Shown here piece after piece: positions 1 through 9,089 of a stretch of DNA of 64,000 nucleotides. The DNA is from Mannheimia bovis (GTDB taxonomy: Bacteria > Pseudomonadota > Gammaproteobacteria > Enterobacterales > Pasteurellaceae). The translations under genes and the position numbers were made by a program. The notes under the pieces are model-generated. The model was not told where the DNA came from and searched no databases. It saw nothing but the letters and a program-made list of their open reading frames with translations. Where the stretch lies: contig NZ_CP061280.1 in NCBI RefSeq assembly GCF_014541205.1, positions 1,876,798 through 1,940,797 on the forward strand, written 5' to 3'. Numbering within the stretch: the stretch's first letter is position 1; the number at the start of each line of letters is the position of its first letter.

Positions 1-207
1 GCTTCTTGGATTGAAGACAATCTTGACTCTACACTTGCACAAAAAACACTATTTGAGCGTTTTTTGCTCCCTTGTGCCAGTCAATTTTTAGGTAAAGTAG
101 AAGCCTTTGATAGTGGTTTTTATAAAGCTCTGGCTCAATTAACCCGTGATGCCTTAAGTGCTATGGCTGATGAGCTTGAAGAAAGCGAGCAAGAAGCAGT
201 AGAATAA
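1..207 (+). CDS. TorD/DmsD-family chaperone, C-terminal fragment
   Basis: The window opens inside a reading frame that runs in frame 1 to a TAA stop; 68 residues are visible. The visible part has the helical, acidic C-terminus seen in TorD/DmsD redox-enzyme maturation proteins, with a W-I-E start, an FLLPCASQF stretch and FYKALAQLTRDAL. Proteins of this family bind the twin-arginine signal peptide of molybdoenzymes such as DMSO or TMAO reductase in the cytoplasm and hold them for cofactor insertion. The partner reductase genes would lie to the left, outside the window. The moeA-moeB genes at 37.7-39.7 kb fit the presence of molybdoenzymes. Family assignment rests on a short C-terminal piece and is moderate. 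Confidence 0.6.
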   Translation, partial: ASWIEDNLDSTLAQKTLFERFLLPCASQFLGKVEAFDSGFYKALAQLTRDALSAMADELEESEQEAVE

Positions 208-250
208 ACAACCAATTCAACTAAGTGAATTTGGATATGAGGACTTGGAT

Positions 251-643
251 ATGAAAATAGCAAAATTAGGTTTAACCCTTTCGCTTTCATTCATTTTAAC
301 TGCCTGTGCCTTAACGCCTGAACAACAAGCGGAACGCCGAGCGAAACAAGTAAGAGCGGAACAAGATTTGCAAGTACAACTGGCAAAACAATGCGATGTT
401 GAAGCCGCAGAATTAATGCACCAACAATTTAATCCGCCGCTTAGTCAAACAGAGAAAGAAGAAGCTGCATTTAAAAAGCGTTATGCAGAAAAAGTTAATG
501 ACCCAATGTTTCAAGCCTGCTATAAAATGGCGTGGCAAAACTACAAATCCCAGTTAGAACTGGAAGAAATGCGTTGGAATTATGAGAGAGAAATGTATTG
601 GGGTGGTTGGGATAGCTGGCGTTATTGCTATTATTGTTGGTAA
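251..643 (+). CDS. Small predicted lipoprotein of unknown function
   Basis: About 130 residues. The N-terminus is a lipoprotein signal with lipobox LTAC, so the mature protein should begin at the Cys near residue 19. I chose ATG 251 over the in-frame TTG at 245 because AGG at 240-242 sits about 8 bases before ATG 251 and only 2 before the TTG. The body is charged and helical (Gln/Glu/Lys-rich, EQQAERRAKQVRAEQD). It contains three further Cys, and the last dozen residues are packed with Trp, Tyr, Gly and Cys (YWGGWDSWRYCYYCW). I do not recognise the family. It is probably inserted in the outer or inner membrane by the Lgt-Lsp-Lnt pathway; lnt lies 1.8 kb downstream. It converges on the DUF2057 gene across an inverted uptake-signal pair. 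Confidence 0.75.
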   Translation: MKIAKLGLTLSLSFILTACALTPEQQAERRAKQVRAEQDLQVQLAKQCDVEAAELMHQQFNPPLSQTEKEEAAFKKRYAEKVNDPMFQACYKMAWQNYKSQLELEEMRWNYEREMYWGGWDSWRYCYYCW

Positions 644-648
644 TAAAT

Positions 649-706
649 ACAAGCGGTCATTTTTCTTCGATTTTTTGTAAAAAACTTGAGAAAAATAACC
701 GCTTGT
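649..706. repeat. Inverted uptake-signal pair, 58 bp
   Basis: An ACAAGCGGT core at 649-657 faces an ACCGCTTGT core at 698-706, with outer span exactly 58 bp. The centre reads TTTTTTGTAAAAAA, the usual TTTTGCAAA block with one change. It lies between two convergent genes and can fold into a hairpin, so it may also end transcription on both sides. Confidence 0.85.
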
Positions 707-719
707 TAAAGCCAAATTC

Positions 720-1328
720 TTATTTTGCGTTTTGCTTCGCCCAATCTAAGAAACGTTTTTGGGTTTCTTTATCCGCTTTTTGGAATAAAAGTTGTAATTC
801 AGCGTCTGAGACTTTATTCGTATCGACAATAATTTGTCCTTTTGCCTCAAACGGTGCTGTCGCAAATTTTTCAACAGACGCAACATTCTTACCTAAATTA
901 TATTTACTCAAGTTTTCTTCCACACGCGTACTCGCTAAAAAACCTTCGCCTTTTAAGAAATCTTGCTTGTGAGAAATCACTTTTCCTGAATCGGTTTTAA
1001 TCGTTACCGTTTGGTTTTCTTGGAATTTACGCAGATCTAATTTTGATTTTAATTTCGGTGTTTCTAATTTGGCATCTTCCGCTGTGCCTTGAAAAGTTAA
1101 AATCATTTGATCGGAATTAAAGAAATCACCATCAATCGTTCCCCCAACTTCTACAACAACTTGATGGGTTTTATTTTCACTGATTTGTACCGAAGTTGTC
1201 CCTTTTTTTAATCGCTGCCCATCAAAAGCTAACATTTCTACCATTGATGAGGAACTTAATGTGCCGGCGACGCCTAGAGAACTTACAACTAAAGTTGCTG
1301 CCGTTAATACCATTTTGGTTAATTTCAT
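720..1328 (-). CDS. DUF2057 (UPF0319, YccT-like) secreted protein
   Basis: 202 residues with a Sec signal peptide of about 22 residues ending near VAG. The mature N-terminus carries the family signature: a hydrophobic strand followed by DGQRLKKG and an ENKTHQVVVEV segment, which lines up with the LDGKKV and PHQLVFRVE stretches of E. coli YccT. That protein, also called CsgI, restrains curli subunit polymerisation in the periplasm; no curli genes are visible here, so the role is open. The C-terminus ends in a helical FLDWAKQNAK segment, usual for Pasteurellaceae members. The start at 1328 is the only ATG ahead of the signal peptide. It is a single gene converging with the lipoprotein gene. Confidence 0.7.
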   Translation of the reverse strand: MKLTKMVLTAATLVVSSLGVAGTLSSSSMVEMLAFDGQRLKKGTTSVQISENKTHQVVVEVGGTIDGDFFNSDQMILTFQGTAEDAKLETPKLKSKLDLRKFQENQTVTIKTDSGKVISHKQDFLKGEGFLASTRVEENLSKYNLGKNVASVEKFATAPFEAKGQIIVDTNKVSDAELQLLFQKADKETQKRFLDWAKQNAK

Positions 1329-1466
1329 TTAAAGCCCCTAAAATAATTTACGAAATAAAAAGATTTTGCCTATCCTATGCTAATTTGAGTGAAAATAGCA
1401 ATGTTTTATTTGATTTGTTATCGAATTTGCTTATTATAAGGGTAATTTATTTAACCGGAACAAACT

Positions 1467-2366
1467 ATGAGTGATGAACAGCAAAGTATAAATACAACTG
1501 AAAAATCGGAGAAAAAATCCATTTTACACTCTCTATTTAGTGGACTTTTTCAAAATGAGCCTAAAAACCGTGAAGATTTGGTTGAGGTCATTCGAGATTC
1601 TGTTGAAAATGAGCTGATTGATAGCGATACCAAAGAAATGCTTGAAGGGGTAATGGAAATCTCTGAATTGCGGGTTCGAGATATTATGATCCCCCGTTCA
1701 CAAATTGTATTTATTGATGCGAATGAACCTTTAGAAACCTTTATTGATGTGATTGTGGAATCAGCCCATTCACGTTTCCCTGTTATTCGTGGTGAAAAAG
1801 ATACGATTGAAGGCATTTTGCATTCAAAAGATTTACTCAAATATCTGCGTTCCGATTCCGAGCCGTTTAACCTGCAAGAAATTCTACGCCCTGCCGTGAT
1901 TGTACCGGAAAGTAAGCGATTAGACCGTATGTTAAAAGAGTTCCGTTCCGAGCGTTTTCATATGGCAGTCGTAGTTGATGAGTTTGGAGCTGTATCAGGT
2001 TTAGTTACCATTGAAGATATTCTTGAGCAAATCGTTGGTGATATTGACGATGAATTCGATGAAGAAGAAGTGCAGCTGATTCGCCAACTTTCAAGACACA
2101 CTTATGCCGTTTTACCGCTTACTGATATTAAAAAATTCAACGAATTTTTTGCAACCAATTTCAATGATGAGGAGGTAGATACCATTGGCGGGCTAATAAT
2201 GAAAGCATTTGGTTACTTCCCAAAACGAGGCGAACAAATTGAGTTAGAAGGCATTGGTTTTAAAGTCACTTCCGCCAATAGCCGCCAGTTAATTCAACTG
2301 CGGGTAACACTTTCTGATGAACAGTTAGAAAAAATGGAACAACACTCGCAAAGCGAAGAAGAATAA
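1467..2366 (+). CDS. corC: CorC/YbeX CBS-domain protein
   Basis: 299 residues. The order is a charged N-terminus, a conserved M-I-P-R-S-Q segment near residue 75, two CBS domains (about 70-200) and the CorC_HlyC transporter-associated domain (about 210-290, with DTIGGLIM). E. coli CorC (YbeX) has been tied to magnesium and cobalt efflux with CorA and to ribosome and 16S rRNA metabolism; it is cytoplasmic and lacks the membrane DUF21 domain, as here. The gene sits 57 bases before lnt, the same neighbour as in E. coli, although a hairpin lies between them. The family is certain, the exact role less so. Confidence 0.92.
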   Translation: MSDEQQSINTTEKSEKKSILHSLFSGLFQNEPKNREDLVEVIRDSVENELIDSDTKEMLEGVMEISELRVRDIMIPRSQIVFIDANEPLETFIDVIVESAHSRFPVIRGEKDTIEGILHSKDLLKYLRSDSEPFNLQEILRPAVIVPESKRLDRMLKEFRSERFHMAVVVDEFGAVSGLVTIEDILEQIVGDIDDEFDEEEVQLIRQLSRHTYAVLPLTDIKKFNEFFATNFNDEEVDTIGGLIMKAFGYFPKRGEQIELEGIGFKVTSANSRQLIQLRVTLSDEQLEKMEQHSQSEEE

Positions 2367-2384
2367 CATTATTTAATTTTAAAA

Positions 2385-2411
2385 AGGCACGTTTAAGCGT
2401 GCCTCTCTTAT
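2385..2411 (+). terminator. Hairpin between corC and lnt
   Basis: A perfect 7-bp stem AGGCACG (2385-2391) / CGTGCCT (2398-2404) with a 6-base loop, followed by CTCTCTTATTT. The T tract is broken, so this is probably a partial terminator or attenuator that lowers read-through into lnt. Confidence 0.55.
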
Positions 2412-2423
2412 TTAGTGAGAACT

Positions 2424-3926
2424 ATGAATTTTGCAAAAAAACCTTCAATTTTAACCGCTTGTATTACCGCTTTACTGCTTGGTGCAATCGGGACTTTCGC
2501 CTACTCCCCATTTGATATTTGGATTCTCGCATTTATCTCCGCTGCCGGCTTAATTTGGGCTGCTACATTTGAGCAGAGAAAAACCGCATTATGGGCAACA
2601 TTCGCTTGGTCTATCGGTTATTTCTGCACAGGCGTGAACTGGGTATCAGTGAGTATGACCCAATTCGGTGGTGTGCCGATGATCGTCAGCTATATCGCTG
2701 TTTTCCTACTGGCTTGTTATCTAGCCATTTATAATTTGCTCTTTAGCGTTCTCTCTTACAAATTAAGGCTCAATAATCCGTTTGCTTTAGCCGCAATTTT
2801 CACTTTGACCGAATATTTGCGTGGCGTGGTATTTACAGGCTTTCCTTGGCTACAATTTGGTTATAGCTTAATTGATAGCCCTTTCGCCGGTATTGCTCCA
2901 ATTTTTGGGGTAGAAGGATTAACTTTCCTTGTAATAGTAGCAAGTAGCTATTTAGTCAAACTGCTGAAGCAAGAGTGCAAACCACTTAAATCACTTGCCT
3001 TACTAGCGGTCATTTTTTCGTTAAGTTTTGCAAGCCGCTTTCTTAACTTTGTGCAAATTGATGAAGAAAAACAACCGCTTGTAGTAAGTCTTGTACAAGG
3101 GAATATTGAACAAAAAATGAAGTGGGATCCAGCCCATTTTAACTATAGCGTAAAAACCTACGAGCAACTCATTCTGCCTCATTTAGGTAAAAGTGATGTG
3201 ATTATTTTGCCTGAATCTGCCATTCCAGCTCTGGAAAATCAAATTGGCGGCATTTTAGGTGCTTTAGATAATCTCTCTCGCCAAACCGGTAGTGAGATTA
3301 TTATCGGTACACTCTATGAAAATGAAAAAGCAGAATTGTTTAACAGTGCGGCGTTATTAGGACAAAATAAGCCTTATGATTTACACATCAGCGAGCGTTA
3401 TAACAAACATCATCTAGTGCCATTTGGTGAATATGTACCGTTTGGTTCTGTACTGGATTGGATGCGAGAAGTCTTTATTCTACCTATTAATCTTTCACAA
3501 GGTAGCTTTATTCAAAGCCCGATGATGGCAAAAAACAATCATTTTAATCTGGCAATTTGCTATGAAATTATTTTTGGCAATCAAGTTCAACAAAACCAAC
3601 AAAGCCAAAACGCAGATTATCTCTTGACTATTACCAATGATGCGTGGTTTGGCTCAAGTATTGGTCCGTGGCAACATTTCCAAATGGCAAGAATGCGGGC
3701 ATTAGAACTCGGTAAACCACTTTTACGAGCAGCGAATACAGGGATTACCGCCATTGTGAATGCAAATGGAAAAGTCATTCAGCAACTGCCACAATTTACA
3801 ACAGATGTACTTACCACAACTGTTCAGCCAACAAAAGGCGAGACACCATTCAAACAATTCGGCACTTGGTTGATTTATGGATTTAGTTTGATGTGTATAG
3901 TTGTCAGTCTGTTTAGAAGAAAATAA
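2424..3926 (+). CDS. lnt: Apolipoprotein N-acyltransferase Lnt
   Basis: About 500 residues. It has an N-terminal block of roughly six membrane segments (1-210), a periplasmic nitrilase-type domain (about 220-475) and a C-terminal membrane helix. The catalytic Glu-Lys-Cys triad is visible as E264 in ILPESAIP, K328 in YNKHHLVPFGEY and C379 in LAICYEIIFG. Lnt transfers the third acyl chain to the N-terminal Cys of lipoproteins in the inner membrane, the last step before Lol sorting. Clients in this window include Pal and the lipoprotein at 251. I prefer ATG 2424 to the in-frame GTG at 2415 because a GTGAG sequence precedes it and homologues start near here. Confidence 0.95.
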   Translation: MNFAKKPSILTACITALLLGAIGTFAYSPFDIWILAFISAAGLIWAATFEQRKTALWATFAWSIGYFCTGVNWVSVSMTQFGGVPMIVSYIAVFLLACYLAIYNLLFSVLSYKLRLNNPFALAAIFTLTEYLRGVVFTGFPWLQFGYSLIDSPFAGIAPIFGVEGLTFLVIVASSYLVKLLKQECKPLKSLALLAVIFSLSFASRFLNFVQIDEEKQPLVVSLVQGNIEQKMKWDPAHFNYSVKTYEQLILPHLGKSDVIILPESAIPALENQIGGILGALDNLSRQTGSEIIIGTLYENEKAELFNSAALLGQNKPYDLHISERYNKHHLVPFGEYVPFGSVLDWMREVFILPINLSQGSFIQSPMMAKNNHFNLAICYEIIFGNQVQQNQQSQNADYLLTITNDAWFGSSIGPWQHFQMARMRALELGKPLLRAANTGITAIVNANGKVIQQLPQFTTDVLTTTVQPTKGETPFKQFGTWLIYGFSLMCIVVSLFRRK

Positions 3927-3946
3927 ACGAAGCGGAAATATTAGTC

Positions 3947-5362
3947 ATGATTTTGCTACACAGCCTCCCCATTATTGTTGTACTCATTTTAATCGCTGTT
4001 TTCAAAAAACCTCCGGTTAGTGCCGCATTATTTGGGGCATTATCTGCATTGGTTTTATGGGGATTAAATGTAGCTGATCCGTTTTCTGTTCAAGTTGCAC
4101 ATTCTGTACTTAGCGATACAGCCATACTCTTTTTAACTGTCGCCTTTATTATGGCAACAGGCTTGACTCTTGTGATTTTGCTAGATAAAACACCAACTAA
4201 TCACGCATTTAATGAGTGGATAAATACATTAAATCTACCTGAATACAGAAAACTGCTATTAATTGTATTAGGAATTGCTCCTCTGCTTGAATCTATGACA
4301 GGCTTTGGTGTATCCCTTATCGCAAGCCTACCTATTTTACTTTCATTTTTACCACGCCAAACTGCATTAAAAATTGCCATAACCACGCTTGCAATTATGC
4401 CTCTTGGAATGGTTGGTTTAGCCAGTATTATTGGTTCTAGCTTAGTTGATATACCTACTGCTGCTTTAGCTTCAATGTCAGCCCTCATCAGTAGCCCTGT
4501 ACTGATTTTTCTTACTGGTCTTGCATTGTACTATGCTGGCTTACTCAATCTAAAATTACTCTGCTCTGTAATTGGGTTCGGTACTTTATTTGCCACCGTG
4601 CTTTATGTCACTTGTGTATGGATTGGTGTAGAAGTTGCAGGCATTTTTGCCAGCTTATCTGTTATTCTAACTTGTTTTATTGGTCGAAAAGTTCATATAC
4701 CAAAACAAACTTGGGCATATGGGTTACTTTTTATTGCGATTTTGTTATTAAAAGTCATCGGTTTCTTTTTCGATTTATCCGTTATTATCAAAATAGAAGG
4801 GGCAAATACACAATTTGAACCGATGAAATCCCCTGGTTTGGCAATCTTGTTGGTAGCCTTTTTTGTTTGGTGGGCAAATCGCTCACAATATACATTTCAT
4901 CAGCTTTACACTGAATGGTTAAAACGTGCTTCTCGCCCACTAATCACTATTTTTTGCTTTTTACTGATGTCGCAAATTATGGTTCAAGGCGGGTTTCTGG
5001 CAAGTTTTCGCCAACTTCTTAATGATTTACCCACCCATTTTTATGCCCCGCTCTTTACTTTATTGGGTACTATTGGAGGTTATCTCACAGGTTCGACATT
5101 AGGCGGAAATATTTTGATAATGCCATCTTTACCAAGCCCTGATGCAACACTTGGTGCGATAATCAATAGCAGTGCAGGACACGCCGCTTTAGGTTCTCTG
5201 CCAATGATTGCCCTTATTGCCTCGCTTGCTAAAGCGACAAAAGAGGAAGAACAGAATTTAGCTCGTTTTGCCCTTATGATTATTGCTATGAATACAGTGT
5301 TGGTCGCAATAATGGGGACTTTTATTTATAGCCTTGATGATAGTGTTATTACAAGCGGTTAA
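3947..5362 (+). CDS. LctP-like (lactate permease family) membrane transporter
   Basis: 471 residues, almost entirely hydrophobic, with about 12 or 13 membrane segments. The first helices match the LctP family start (PIIVVLILIAVFKKPPVSAAL). Two family signatures are present: PLLESMTGFGVSLIASLPILLSF near residue 115 and the late GGYLTGSTLGGNILIM loop near residue 385, where lactate permeases carry GxxLTGSdTNxNVLFG. It is shorter than typical LldP/GlcA (about 550), and the Asn-rich part of the late motif is altered, so the substrate could be another monocarboxylate. It begins 20 bases after lnt and may be read from the same transcript. The last codons and stop lie inside an uptake signal (5351-5359). 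Confidence 0.7.
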   Translation: MILLHSLPIIVVLILIAVFKKPPVSAALFGALSALVLWGLNVADPFSVQVAHSVLSDTAILFLTVAFIMATGLTLVILLDKTPTNHAFNEWINTLNLPEYRKLLLIVLGIAPLLESMTGFGVSLIASLPILLSFLPRQTALKIAITTLAIMPLGMVGLASIIGSSLVDIPTAALASMSALISSPVLIFLTGLALYYAGLLNLKLLCSVIGFGTLFATVLYVTCVWIGVEVAGIFASLSVILTCFIGRKVHIPKQTWAYGLLFIAILLLKVIGFFFDLSVIIKIEGANTQFEPMKSPGLAILLVAFFVWWANRSQYTFHQLYTEWLKRASRPLITIFCFLLMSQIMVQGGFLASFRQLLNDLPTHFYAPLFTLLGTIGGYLTGSTLGGNILIMPSLPSPDATLGAIINSSAGHAALGSLPMIALIASLAKATKEEEQNLARFALMIIAMNTVLVAIMGTFIYSLDDSVITSG

Positions 5363-5383
5363 ATTTAATCAATTTTTTGCAAA
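5351..5383 (+). repeat. Single extended uptake signal overlapping a stop codon
   Basis: ACAAGCGGT at 5351-5359, then an AT-rich stretch and TTTTTTGCAAA with the GC at positions 29-30 of the signal. The core encodes the last residues Thr-Ser-Gly of the upstream permease, and its TTAA supplies the TAA stop. Confidence 0.85.
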
Positions 5384-5412
5384 TAGGTGACATTTAAGAA
5401 AGGTAATATGAG

Positions 5413-5464
5413 AAATAAAAAATCTGCACCTTACCTGTTATTCCAAAACATTCAGATGCAGATT
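5413..5464 (-). terminator. Rho-independent terminator of the riboflavin operon
   Basis: On the minus strand an AATCTGCA arm (5457-5464) pairs with TGCAGATT (5421-5428) across a 28-base loop, followed by a TTTTTATTT run. It lies just downstream of ribH, in the right orientation to end the operon. The long loop makes it less than ideal. Confidence 0.6.
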
Positions 5465-5476
5465 ATCAGCTTAAAA

Positions 5477-5941
5477 TTAGCCTAGCATTTTTAATAGATT
5501 TGCCATTTCAATCGCTACCATTGCACACTCTTCGCCTTTATTACCCGCTTTCGTGCCTGAACGCTCAATAGCTTGCTCTAGATTTTCTACCGTTAAAATA
5601 CCGTTGATAATCGGCACACCGGTTTCTAATGCAGCACTGCTGATACCTTTTGCGGATTCATTAACTACTACATCATAGTGGCTGGTTGAGCCACGCACCA
5701 CTGCACCTAAGCAGATAATTGCATCATAACGACCGCTTTGTGCCATTTTTTTCGCTGCGATTGAGATTTCTAACGCACCCGGTACCCAAACAGTATCGAT
5801 ATTTTCTGCTTCCACTCCGTGACGAAGCAATTTATCAGTTGCACCGTTGAGCAGTTGATCAATAAAGATTTTGTGCCAGTTCGTTGCTACGATACCGAAT
5901 TTTAAACCTGTTGCAATATAGTTACCTTGAAATGTTGCCAT
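5477..5941 (-). CDS. ribH: 6,7-dimethyl-8-ribityllumazine synthase
   Basis: 154 residues, the normal length. It condenses 5-amino-6-ribitylamino-uracil with 3,4-dihydroxy-2-butanone-4-phosphate to lumazine, the penultimate step of riboflavin synthesis, and usually forms a 60-subunit shell. Visible family motifs are VPGALEIS near residue 54, [15 protein letters not shown] near 80 and [12 protein letters not shown] near 110, with the basic-acidic C-terminus NKGEECA. It is the last gene of the riboswitch-controlled operon. The roughly 100 bases between it and ribBA hold an uptake signal. Confidence 0.97.
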   Translation of the reverse strand: MATFQGNYIATGLKFGIVATNWHKIFIDQLLNGATDKLLRHGVEAENIDTVWVPGALEISIAAKKMAQSGRYDAIICLGAVVRGSTSHYDVVVNESAKGISSAALETGVPIINGILTVENLEQAIERSGTKAGNKGEECAMVAIEMANLLKMLG

Positions 5942-5988
5942 TTTTGTTTCCTTCTTTAAAAATAAATTTGATATTTCAATTAAGAGCT

Positions 5989-6021
5989 ACAAGCGGTCAT
6001 TTTTCACTAAATGTTTACAAA
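5989..6021 (+). repeat. Single uptake signal in the ribBA-ribH gap
   Basis: ACAAGCGGTC at 5989-5998 followed by ATTTTTC and a degenerate second block (TTTACAAA, AC instead of GC at positions 29-30). It lies inside an operon rather than at its end. Confidence 0.8.
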
Positions 6022-6045
6022 TTACCCTTGTGCCAGAGAATTTCA

Positions 6046-7245
6046 TTAAAAATTAAACATATGTCGCATTTTATGCTGTTTAACTTTGAGGTATTCCAAA
6101 TCGTGTTCATTTGGCTCAACCATAATTGGCTCACGAGCGACCACGTTTAATCCTTGCTCAATAAGTCCTTCAATTTTTGCAGGGTTATTAGTGAGCAAAC
6201 GAATAGACTTCACTCCTAACTTTTCAAACATTTGAGCCGCAATGTAATATTCACGCTCATCATCTTTAAAGCCGAGTGCCAAATTAGCTTCAACCGTATC
6301 CATTCCTCTGTCTTGCAACTCATAAGCACGCAGTTTGTTAATTAAGCCAATGCCTCGCCCTTCTTGGCGTAAATAAAGTACGATACCTCTGCCTTCTACT
6401 TCAACTTGGCTCATTGCCGCAGCAAATTGCTGACCGCAATCACAACGTTGAGAGCCAAACGCATCGCCCGTTAAACATTCTGAATGAATACGACATAACA
6501 CATTTTCGCCATCGCCAATCTCGCCTTTTACCAGTGCTACGTGTTCTTTACCAGACAAGGTTTCAACAAAGCTATGAGCTTTAAATTCACCGTATTTAGT
6601 CGGCATATTCACAACCGAAACCACATCAACCAGACTATCGTGTTTTCTGCGATACTCTTGCAGCTGCTGAATAGTAATAAACGGCATATTATGCTCTTTC
6701 GCAAAGGCTTGAAGTTCGGGCATTTGCATCATAGTGCCGTCTTCCGCCATAATTTCACAGCAGAGCCCTGCCGGTTTTAAACCTGCAAGACGAACCAAAT
6801 CTACCGTTGCTTCAGTATGACCATTACGCACCAACACGCCACCGTCTTTCGCCACTAAAGGGAAAACGTGCCCCGGACGACGGAAATCTTCAGGCTTAGC
6901 ACTCTCATCTAACATCTTCAGGCAAGTTAAAGAACGCTCAAAAGCTGAAATACCAGTGCCTGTCTCAATGTGATCGACAGAAACGGTAAACGCTGTTTGA
7001 TGATTATCTTTATTCACCACTACCATTGGATGGAAATCCAATCGCTCCGCAATGTCGGTTGAAATTGGCGTACAAATTAAACCTTTGCCATATTTCGCCA
7101 TAAAATTGATATTTTCCGGTGTGGCAAATTCTGCTGCACAGATGAAATCGCCCTCATTTTCACGATCCGCATCATCACTGACTAAAATAATTTTGCCTGC
7201 GGCAATCGCTTGAATAGCTTCTTCTACAGTTGAAAATTTAAACAT
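6046..7245 (-). CDS. ribBA: Bifunctional DHBP synthase / GTP cyclohydrolase II
   Basis: 399 residues, a full-length fusion. Residues 1-200 are 3,4-dihydroxy-2-butanone-4-phosphate synthase, with the acidic [10 protein letters not shown] metal site near residue 24 and GHTEATVDL near 142. Residues about 205-399 are GTP cyclohydrolase II, with the zinc site [14 protein letters not shown] and the [10 protein letters not shown] loop. The two halves supply the two precursors of lumazine. One difference from the usual DDEDRENEGD is Ala at the third position. It is the third gene of the operon, 11 bases after ribE. Confidence 0.97.
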   Translation of the reverse strand: MFKFSTVEEAIQAIAAGKIILVSDDADRENEGDFICAAEFATPENINFMAKYGKGLICTPISTDIAERLDFHPMVVVNKDNHQTAFTVSVDHIETGTGISAFERSLTCLKMLDESAKPEDFRRPGHVFPLVAKDGGVLVRNGHTEATVDLVRLAGLKPAGLCCEIMAEDGTMMQMPELQAFAKEHNMPFITIQQLQEYRRKHDSLVDVVSVVNMPTKYGEFKAHSFVETLSGKEHVALVKGEIGDGENVLCRIHSECLTGDAFGSQRCDCGQQFAAAMSQVEVEGRGIVLYLRQEGRGIGLINKLRAYELQDRGMDTVEANLALGFKDDEREYYIAAQMFEKLGVKSIRLLTNNPAKIEGLIEQGLNVVAREPIMVEPNEHDLEYLKVKQHKMRHMFNF

Positions 7246-7256
7246 TATTTACCCTT

Positions 7257-7904
7257 TTAAAATCCTGCATTTTTTAGAAAATCGACCGTCAATTTACTTG
7301 GTGGATTTTCTATCTCTTTTTTCAATAAAAACTGTTCGATATATTTACCGACAATATCGTTTTCTAAATTCACCAGGCTGCCGATTTTTTTCGAGCCCAA
7401 ATTTGTTTCCTTAATTGTGTGCGGAATAATTGATACACGAAAAGATTGTTCATTTACATCAACCACCGTTAAACTAATGCCATCAATGGTAATTGAGCCT
7501 TTCTCAATAATATAACGTAGCAATTTTGGTGAAGCATTAATGCGATACCAAGTAGCATTATCCGCAGGGGTAATTTCAGCAACTGTGCCTGTACCGTCAA
7601 TATGACCCGACACAATATGCCCACCAAAACGCCCATTTGCTGCCATTGCTCGCTCAAGATTAACAGGGCTGTTGAGGCTTAATTCGCCGAGCGAAGTGCG
7701 TTTTAGTGTTTCTGACATCACATCTGCGGTAAATTGCTCTTTCGTAAAAGAGGTTACCGTTAAACAAACACCATTTACTGCAATGCTATCGCCTAATTGC
7801 ACATCAGTAAGCACCTTTTTCGCTTTGATGGTAACAACCGCAAATTCGCCTTGCTTTTTGATTTGTGCGATTTGACCAACTTCTTCGATAATACCTGTGA
7901 ACAT
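7257..7904 (-). CDS. ribE: Riboflavin synthase alpha subunit
   Basis: 215 residues, close to the usual length. It begins MFTGIIEEVG, the diagnostic N-terminus, and has two tandem lumazine-binding barrels: about 1-97 with the motif NGVCLTV, and 98-200 with DGISLTV. It dismutates two lumazines into riboflavin plus a pyrimidine that is recycled. Its ATG directly follows the ribD stop (TAA then ATG), so translation is probably coupled. The C-terminal 20 residues are basic and variable. Confidence 0.97.
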   Translation of the reverse strand: MFTGIIEEVGQIAQIKKQGEFAVVTIKAKKVLTDVQLGDSIAVNGVCLTVTSFTKEQFTADVMSETLKRTSLGELSLNSPVNLERAMAANGRFGGHIVSGHIDGTGTVAEITPADNATWYRINASPKLLRYIIEKGSITIDGISLTVVDVNEQSFRVSIIPHTIKETNLGSKKIGSLVNLENDIVGKYIEQFLLKKEIENPPSKLTVDFLKNAGF

Positions 7905-8999
7905 TTATTTTCCTTGCTTCACTTCATAATCTAATAAAATATCTTCACCGATCAGCTCGGTAGATTTCAGTTTTAATTTGACCGCTTGGGCTAACTCGCC
8001 TATTCCCTCTCCGCCGATTGGGGTTTTAGCATTTTGTCCACCCACCAATTTGGGGGCGATATAGCAATGCACTCTGTTTACACAACCTGCTTTTAATGCA
8101 CTGAAATTCAGGCTTGAACCGCCCTCAATTAATAAACTGTCAATTTGCATTTCGCCTAGTTTTTGCAAAAGATCGAGCAAATCTACCCGCTTGTTATCGG
8201 ATTTTGTTACTATAATTTCCACTCCACATTGTTGATATGCTTCGTGGGCTTTCACATCGTTATTCAATGTTGCAATAACTGTGCGATACTCTTTTGCTGT
8301 TTGTACTAATTTGCAATCTAGGGGCGTTCTTAACTGACTATCACAAACAATTCTCACGGGCTGCTTGGCATTTGGCATTCGGCTATTGAGCATAGGGTCA
8401 TCAGCCAATACTGTTTCAACACCGACCATAATTGAGCTGTATTGATGGCGGGTTTCCTGTACGTTTGCACGAGCTTGTTCGCCCGTAATCCATTTTGATT
8501 CGCCTGTACTTGTGGCTATTTTTCCGTCTGCCGTCATTGCATATTTAAGTAATACATAAGGACGTTTGGTTTGAATATAATGAAAAAAAATCGGATTTAA
8601 TTCATCACATTCTGCCCGCATAAAATCTGCAACGACCTCAACCCCTGCTGCTCTAAGCTGCTCTGCTCCTTTACCTGAAACAAGTGGATTTGGATCACGA
8701 GAGCCGATAAAGACTTTCTTAATGCCCCGCTCAATCAATAAGCTAGAACAAGGTGGTGTTCGCCCATAGTGGCAGCAAGGCTCAAGCGTAACGTAAGCGG
8801 TAGCCCCTGTTAAATCCTGCTCGGAGCGTAAAATCGCATTGCGTTCGGCGTGCCACTGCCCATATTTTTCGTGGTAGCCTTCAGCAATGATTTCGCCGTT
8901 TTTCACAATCACACAACCAACCAAAGGGTTCGGATGTGTCCAGCCTTGGGCTTTCTTAGCAAGTTCAATGGCATAAGCCATATATTGAGCATCTTTCAT
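7905..8999 (-). CDS. ribD: Riboflavin-specific deaminase/reductase RibD
   Basis: 364 residues. The N-terminal deaminase (1-145) shows the zinc site HAERNAI near residue 50 and PCCHYGRTPPC near 75. The C-terminal NADPH reductase (about 146-364) shows KYAMTADGKIATSTGES and the late LIEGGSSLNFSAL. It catalyses the deamination and side-chain reduction that follow GTP cyclohydrolase II. It is the first gene of the operon, about 100 bases after the riboswitch terminator. The weak leader between them contains an inverted uptake-signal pair. Confidence 0.96.
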   Translation of the reverse strand: MKDAQYMAYAIELAKKAQGWTHPNPLVGCVIVKNGEIIAEGYHEKYGQWHAERNAILRSEQDLTGATAYVTLEPCCHYGRTPPCSSLLIERGIKKVFIGSRDPNPLVSGKGAEQLRAAGVEVVADFMRAECDELNPIFFHYIQTKRPYVLLKYAMTADGKIATSTGESKWITGEQARANVQETRHQYSSIMVGVETVLADDPMLNSRMPNAKQPVRIVCDSQLRTPLDCKLVQTAKEYRTVIATLNNDVKAHEAYQQCGVEIIVTKSDNKRVDLLDLLQKLGEMQIDSLLIEGGSSLNFSALKAGCVNRVHCYIAPKLVGGQNAKTPIGGEGIGELAQAVKLKLKSTELIGEDILLDYEVKQGK

Positions 9000-9047
9000 A
9001 TAAATTTTTGATAAATTGAGGGCGTGATGAAAGGATTATTTTCAACA

Positions 9048-9089
9048 CAAGCGGTGAAATTTTAGGAAAACTTTGCAATTCCGCTTGTA
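9048..9089. repeat. Short inverted uptake-signal pair in the rib leader
   Basis: ACAAGCGGT at 9048-9056 faces CCGCTTGT at 9081-9088, outer span about 41 bp, with TTTGCAA between. It lies between the riboswitch terminator and ribD, so it is transcribed in the untranslated leader and could form a second hairpin there. Confidence 0.75.

Noticed and set aside
625-972. Plus-strand open frame over the DUF2057 gene
   Set aside because: It lies antisense to a gene with signal peptide and family motifs, has no ribosome-binding site, and reads as a low-complexity mix.
6046-7245. Ala in place of Glu in the DDxDRENEGD motif of RibBA as a sign of inactivity
   Set aside because: The catalytic and metal-binding acidic residues around it are intact, and the rest of the domain is normal; this position is tolerated.
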